In this document: piece by piece, positions 43,122 through 46,897 of the stretch
Layout: each line of letters begins with the position of its first letter
How positions within the stretch are numbered: the stretch's first letter is position 1
Assembly (NCBI GenBank): GCA_027483605.1
Contig: JAIXUE010000032.1
Location: 1 to 46,897, forward strand
Direction: 5' to 3'
DNA length: 46,897 nucleotides
DNA from: Cryomorphaceae bacterium
Lineage (GTDB): Bacteria > Bacteroidota > Bacteroidia > Flavobacteriales_D > Crocinitomicaceae
The notes under the pieces: generated by a model
Told to the model about the DNA's origin: nothing
Seen by the model: the letters and a program-made list of their open reading frames with translations, nothing else
Databases searched by the model: none
Position numbers and translations under genes: made by a program

Positions 43122-46100
43122 ATGCAGTCTCTGCCCATGAACCGCTTGTTGAGCTCTCGTTTTTTATTCTGTTGTCTTTTCAACCTTATTGGGTTGCTAA
43201 GTTTTGCGCAGCAAAATCACCGTAGCATCTTATTGCGTCCAGATACCTTAGGGCAAGTACTAGACAGCAATGTGATCTACACCCCGTCATTTCAATTTTC
43301 TCGCTTTACGGATCGTTCTGACACCATTTCAATTTCAGAAAAAGCCTTTTCGTTTGATCCTACAAACAACATGTTTCAATGGAAATATCACCAAAAAGAT
43401 ACCATTTACCTGCACTTTTTGGTCTTTCCATTTGAGCAGCACCAAGCCGTTTTGCGCTACCAATTTACGCCAACTTTAAGTCAAAACCCACTCGAAAAAG
43501 AACGTGAAATATTTCAGATCACGACCCGAGGCCCCCAAGATTTATTTGGCGGTAACGCTATTCATAAAAGCGGTAGTTTGGCGCGCGGTATTGGCTTTGG
43601 CAATAACCAAAGTCTTGGGCTCAATTCTGCACTCAACTTACAACTCAACGGACAAATTTCGCCAGATTTGATGCTCACCGCCTCGCTTTCAGACGCCAAT
43701 ATCCCCTTTCAAGCGTCGGGCACAACCAATCAGCTCAGAGAGTTTGATCAAGTTTTCATCCAAGTGCACAACGAACAACTCAAGGTAACGGCCGGTGATT
43801 TCTGGTTAGATAAACCCGACGGACAATTCATGACATACCGCAAACGTGCGCAGGGCATTACCGGACAATACAATTGGCAGCTTGCAAATGGAGCGAAGCT
43901 ATACACGCAAAGTAGCGTTGGTCTGTCCAAGGGAAAGTTCCAAAGACAAGTTATTCAGGGATTGGAGGCCGTTCAGGGCCCTTACCGGCTGATTGGCAGC
44001 AATAATGAACCGTATATTTTGATTTTGGCTGGTACCGAGCGCATTTACATTGACGGGCATTTACTGCAGCGTGGACAAGAATTCGATTATATCATAGACT
44101 ACGCCAGCGCTGAACTCACCTTCACTTCTAGGCACCTCATTACCAAAGACAGCAGAATTGTAGCCGAGTTTCAATATGCAGATCAAAATTTTGCCCGTAG
44201 CTTACTTCAACACACCACGCGCTACCAAACCAAACAACTCAAAACTTGGGTGGCTGTCTACCAAGAACAAGACCTTAAGAATCAAGCATTGCAGCAAATC
44301 CTCAATACCGAGCAACTCCAACAACTCAGTCAGATTGGAGACAACCTCTCTGCCGCTAATGTGCAGGGCTATGATTCTACCGCTTACCTCGACAACACAA
44401 ATATGTATCGGCTCATTGATACCCTTGGTTATCAGAATGTGCTCGTTTTTAGCGTGGATAAGCAGTTGGCACATTACCGCAGCACCTTTACCGAAGTTGG
44501 GGTAGGACAGGGCGATTACGTACTGGCCGGTGTCAGCGCTTCTGGTAATTATTACAAATGGGTTGCCCCAATAAACGGTAGCCCTCAGGGTAACTTTGCA
44601 CCCATCAGACGCGTGCAAACGCCAAAACGCAAACAAATGGCGAGCGCAGGTATTTCTTATGACTTACATCCAAATTGGTCTGTCTTTACGGAAAATGCAC
44701 TTAGCGAAAACGACCTGAATTTATACTCCGCACTCGATGACCAAAACAACCTTGGGTTGGCCTCTAAAGGCGGTCTGCGCTATCACAAAGCAACCAAGCA
44801 AGACAGCAGCAAACGTGTGCTCGAAACTTCCTTAGAATACCTATACTTGAATGCCCGCTTTGAACCTATTGAACAATTTAGGGCTGTTGAATTTGATCGT
44901 GACTGGAACATTCGCAACCAAAATTTTGTTGGTACACAGCGTCAACTTGAATTAAAACAAGGACTGACGCATAGCCAATTTGGGCAAATCAATGTTGTTG
45001 CTCAGCATTTAGACATCGATAGCTTGTTTTCAGGACAACGCATCTTTTCCGATGGCAATTGGAAACAACAGGGTTGGACTGCCAAATGGGACGCATCCGC
45101 ATTGCGTGCGCAAACTGCGCTTGCTCAAAATTATTTTGTGCGACACCGCTTCAAACTAGACAAACAACTTGGCCTCTTTAAAATTGGCTTCACCGACGAC
45201 CACGAATGGAATCAATTTAGCGGAACTTTACAGCCAACCTCATATCAATTCTACGATGCGCAAGCCTTTATTCAATTGCAAACTACGCGCAAGCTCGACC
45301 TTAAACTCTTCTACCGTGAACGCTATGATTGGCGGCCAGACAGCACACTACAACTCGCGGCCAAAGCCAAAACAACAGGTTTAGAACTCAAATGGGATCC
45401 GAGTTCGAGTCAAAACTTACAGGTGCTGCTGGGCGCTAGGCAATTAGCCATACTTGATTCTGCACTCATTGACCAAAAAGCAGAGAAAAGCTTAGTGGCA
45501 CGTTTTGATTATACTGCGCGCTTCTTTAAAAATTCACTGACGCTGACAACTTTTTATGAAATTGGTTCTGGTTTGGAGCAAAAAAGACGTTTTCAATATA
45601 TTCGTGTCAGCGACGGACAAGGTATTTACGCATGGATAGACTACAATGCCGATGGAATTAAAGACCTCAATGAATTTGAGCAAGCCGTATATGCAGACCA
45701 GGCCAACTATATCAGAGTATTTGTTCCAAGCGCAAGTTATGCAGCTGTGTTTTCCAATGAATGGAACCAAAGTGTACTTTGGAGGCCAGAATTACTCTGG
45801 CGCCAACGCGAAGGTGCCTTAGGGATTTTAGCTAAATTCTCCAATCAAACGCGCATTCGGGTACAGCGTAAATTACAAGATGGCACTACTTTGCAATGGC
45901 TCAATCCCTTGGCCTCAGATATCAACGAATTGGCCCTGCAATCTGCCAACGAACAATTCTCAAATTCCTTGTTCTTCAACCGAAACGCCAAAGTATTTAG
46001 CGCAGAATACAGTTGGTTGCAACAAGAAAACAAAATGCTACTCGCCAACGGCTACGATGCGCGCAGCCAAACCAAACACCAACTCAACTTGCGCCTCAAC

Positions 46101-46592
46101 ATCAACACTCGATTTGCGTTAGAAACAACCTTTTTACAGGGTCAAAATGCGGCCCTAGCAGACTACACCAGCGGACGCAATTTTCAGATTGCGCAGCAAG
46201 AAGTCAAGCCGCAACTCATCTATCAAGATGGTTCACAACTGCGCCTGAGCTTAATTGGTAGTATTGGAAACAAGGCAAATAGTACGCTTTACGGTGGGGA
46301 AATGGCAAAATCAAGTGCGCTCGAAACAACCTGGAAAATCAATAGGAGTGAAAAAGGCAGCCTCAATGGCTCACTCAAATACGTTTACTTTGACTTTGAT
46401 GGCACAGCACTTTCAGCCGTTGGTTATGAAATGCTCGAGGGCTTACGACCAGGCACCAACTGGACCTGGAACCTGAGTTTTCAAAAAATTATTGGTAAAA
46501 ATTTACAATTGAGCCTCAATTATGGTGGCCGTTTGATGCAAGACCAACCTGCTGTGCATACGGGCGGTATGGAGCTTCGCGCCTATTTTTAA
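43122..46592 (+). CDS. Large outer-membrane protein of unknown function
   Basis: An 1156-residue exported protein. It has a signal peptide ending SFAQ (about residues 6-30); ATG 43137 is an equally good start. The N-terminal part (about 130-340) contains GSLARGIGFGNNQSLGLNSALNLQL and LSDANIPFQASGTTNQLREFDQVF (shortened), a pattern I recall from large uncharacterised Bacteroidota envelope proteins and loosely from SprA-type repeats. A 12-residue EF-hand-like loop, DYNADGIKDLNE, lies at 840-851. The C-terminal part is strand-rich and ends ELRAYF, with the terminal aromatic of outer-membrane barrels. It follows serS by 29 nt with no terminator between. No specific function can be given. Confidence 0.8.
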   Translation: MQSLPMNRLLSSRFLFCCLFNLIGLLSFAQQNHRSILLRPDTLGQVLDSNVIYTPSFQFSRFTDRSDTISISEKAFSFDPTNNMFQWKYHQKDTIYLHFLVFPFEQHQAVLRYQFTPTLSQNPLEKEREIFQITTRGPQDLFGGNAIHKSGSLARGIGFGNNQSLGLNSALNLQLNGQISPDLMLTASLSDANIPFQASGTTNQLREFDQVFIQVHNEQLKVTAGDFWLDKPDGQFMTYRKRAQGITGQYNWQLANGAKLYTQSSVGLSKGKFQRQVIQGLEAVQGPYRLIGSNNEPYILILAGTERIYIDGHLLQRGQEFDYIIDYASAELTFTSRHLITKDSRIVAEFQYADQNFARSLLQHTTRYQTKQLKTWVAVYQEQDLKNQALQQILNTEQLQQLSQIGDNLSAANVQGYDSTAYLDNTNMYRLIDTLGYQNVLVFSVDKQLAHYRSTFTEVGVGQGDYVLAGVSASGNYYKWVAPINGSPQGNFAPIRRVQTPKRKQMASAGISYDLHPNWSVFTENALSENDLNLYSALDDQNNLGLASKGGLRYHKATKQDSSKRVLETSLEYLYLNARFEPIEQFRAVEFDRDWNIRNQNFVGTQRQLELKQGLTHSQFGQINVVAQHLDIDSLFSGQRIFSDGNWKQQGWTAKWDASALRAQTALAQNYFVRHRFKLDKQLGLFKIGFTDDHEWNQFSGTLQPTSYQFYDAQAFIQLQTTRKLDLKLFYRERYDWRPDSTLQLAAKAKTTGLELKWDPSSSQNLQVLLGARQLAILDSALIDQKAEKSLVARFDYTARFFKNSLTLTTFYEIGSGLEQKRRFQYIRVSDGQGIYAWIDYNADGIKDLNEFEQAVYADQANYIRVFVPSASYAAVFSNEWNQSVLWRPELLWRQREGALGILAKFSNQTRIRVQRKLQDGTTLQWLNPLASDINELALQSANEQFSNSLFFNRNAKVFSAEYSWLQQENKMLLANGYDARSQTKHQLNLRLNINTRFALETTFLQGQNAALADYTSGRNFQIAQQEVKPQLIYQDGSQLRLSLIGSIGNKANSTLYGGEMAKSSALETTWKINRSEKGSLNGSLKYVYFDFDGTALSAVGYEMLEGLRPGTNWTWNLSFQKIIGKNLQLSLNYGGRLMQDQPAVHTGGMELRAYF

Positions 46593-46605
46593 ATTGTTTT
46601 TCAGA

Positions 46606-46897
46606 CTAGAGCTGCTGTTGAACAAACGCCCTCGCTTTTGCGTCTGTAGCAACATAATCTTCGTAGAGCGGATTCAAGATGTTGGCCACATTTTGCATAC
46701 AGTACTCGTTGAGTTGGCCAATTTCCAAAAAGGAAATCTTGCGGTCTAAAAAGGCCGCAACAGCCTCTTCGTTGGCGGCATTTAGCGCGCAAGCTGCCGT
46801 TCCTTGGTCTGCCATTGCTTGATAGGCCAAATCTAAATTTTTGAAAACCTTACGGTCAGGCTGCTCAAAAGTGAGTTGTGGATAGTCCATGAAATTG
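46606..46897 (-). CDS. dxr: 1-deoxy-D-xylulose-5-phosphate reductoisomerase, C-terminal part (cut by window edge)
   Basis: The last 96 or so residues of Dxr/IspC, which converts DXP to MEP in the non-mevalonate isoprenoid pathway. The open frame runs off the right edge without a start codon. PQLTFEQPDRKVFKNLDLAY, ALNAANEEAVAAFLDRKISF and the C-terminal helix match the DXR C-terminal four-helix domain (typical consensus LTFexPDxxxFPxLxLA...NAANEvAVxAFL). It is convergent with the preceding large gene, 13 nt between stops, with no hairpin seen. An in-frame ATG at 46890 is internal to the protein, not its start. Confidence 0.88.
   Translation of the reverse strand, partial: NFMDYPQLTFEQPDRKVFKNLDLAYQAMADQGTAACALNAANEEAVAAFLDRKISFLEIGQLNEYCMQNVANILNPLYEDYVATDAKARAFVQQQL

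Noticed and set aside
46606-46890. Complete small gene starting at the ATG at 46890
   Set aside because: The protein matches the C-terminal part of Dxr and the frame stays open to the window edge, so the ATG is internal.

Overview
The window reads as chromosomal DNA of a member of the Bacteroidota, probably Flavobacteriales-like. The evidence is three proteins ending in the type IX secretion (T9SS) 'type B' C-terminal sorting domain, a carboxypeptidase-regulatory-like/TonB-dependent receptor, DUF177-rpmF-plsX-fabH-accB-accC gene order, a dut-nucleotidyltransferase-TPR-DUF4292-envC string typical of the phylum, and repeated promoter boxes of the Bacteroidota form TAnnTTTG just upstream of starts. 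Genus or species cannot be given from sequence reading alone. No tRNA, rRNA, insertion sequence, prophage or CRISPR array was seen, and no gene-free stretch exceeds 300 bases.

Layout. 1-16 kb is mostly housekeeping: an ALDH7-type aldehyde dehydrogenase; a small secreted protein and CvpA; tadA; a TonB-dependent receptor with recO; a secreted thioredoxin-like protein; rng-recX preceded by a 30-residue, very basic ribosomal-protein-like gene; an HU gene; mutY; a leucyl aminopeptidase with pdxA; then DUF177-rpmF-plsX-fabH-accB-accC for fatty-acid and phospholipid initiation. A clean UUCG-loop terminator closes this run at about 17.8 kb.

17.9-32.5 kb is the accessory core: three consecutive genes for very large, Thr/Ser/Asn-rich, Ig-like-repeat surface proteins (2664, 1274 and 898 residues), each with a signal peptide, PKD-like domain and T9SS type B sorting domain. 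The first two are tandem paralogues differing mainly in the number of a 78-residue Ig-like repeat (16 against 3) and in extra inserted modules. They are followed by a flippase, a Wzz-like chain-length protein and an O-antigen ligase/polymerase-family protein, i.e. the core of a surface polysaccharide export route.

36.4-41.7 kb (minus strand) is a tight operon with small overlaps: dut, sugar-phosphate nucleotidyltransferase, TPR lipoprotein, DUF4292 lipoprotein, EnvC-like LytM protein. serS and a 1156-residue outer-membrane protein follow on the plus strand, and the window ends inside dxr (minus). The most interesting material is the giant repeat-protein pair with its shared upstream element and near-identical 3' ends, the tiny ribosomal-protein-like gene upstream of rng, a 12-bp perfect inverted repeat inside recX that could terminate the opposing gene, and several -7 boxes so close to the start codon that leaderless mRNAs are predicted.
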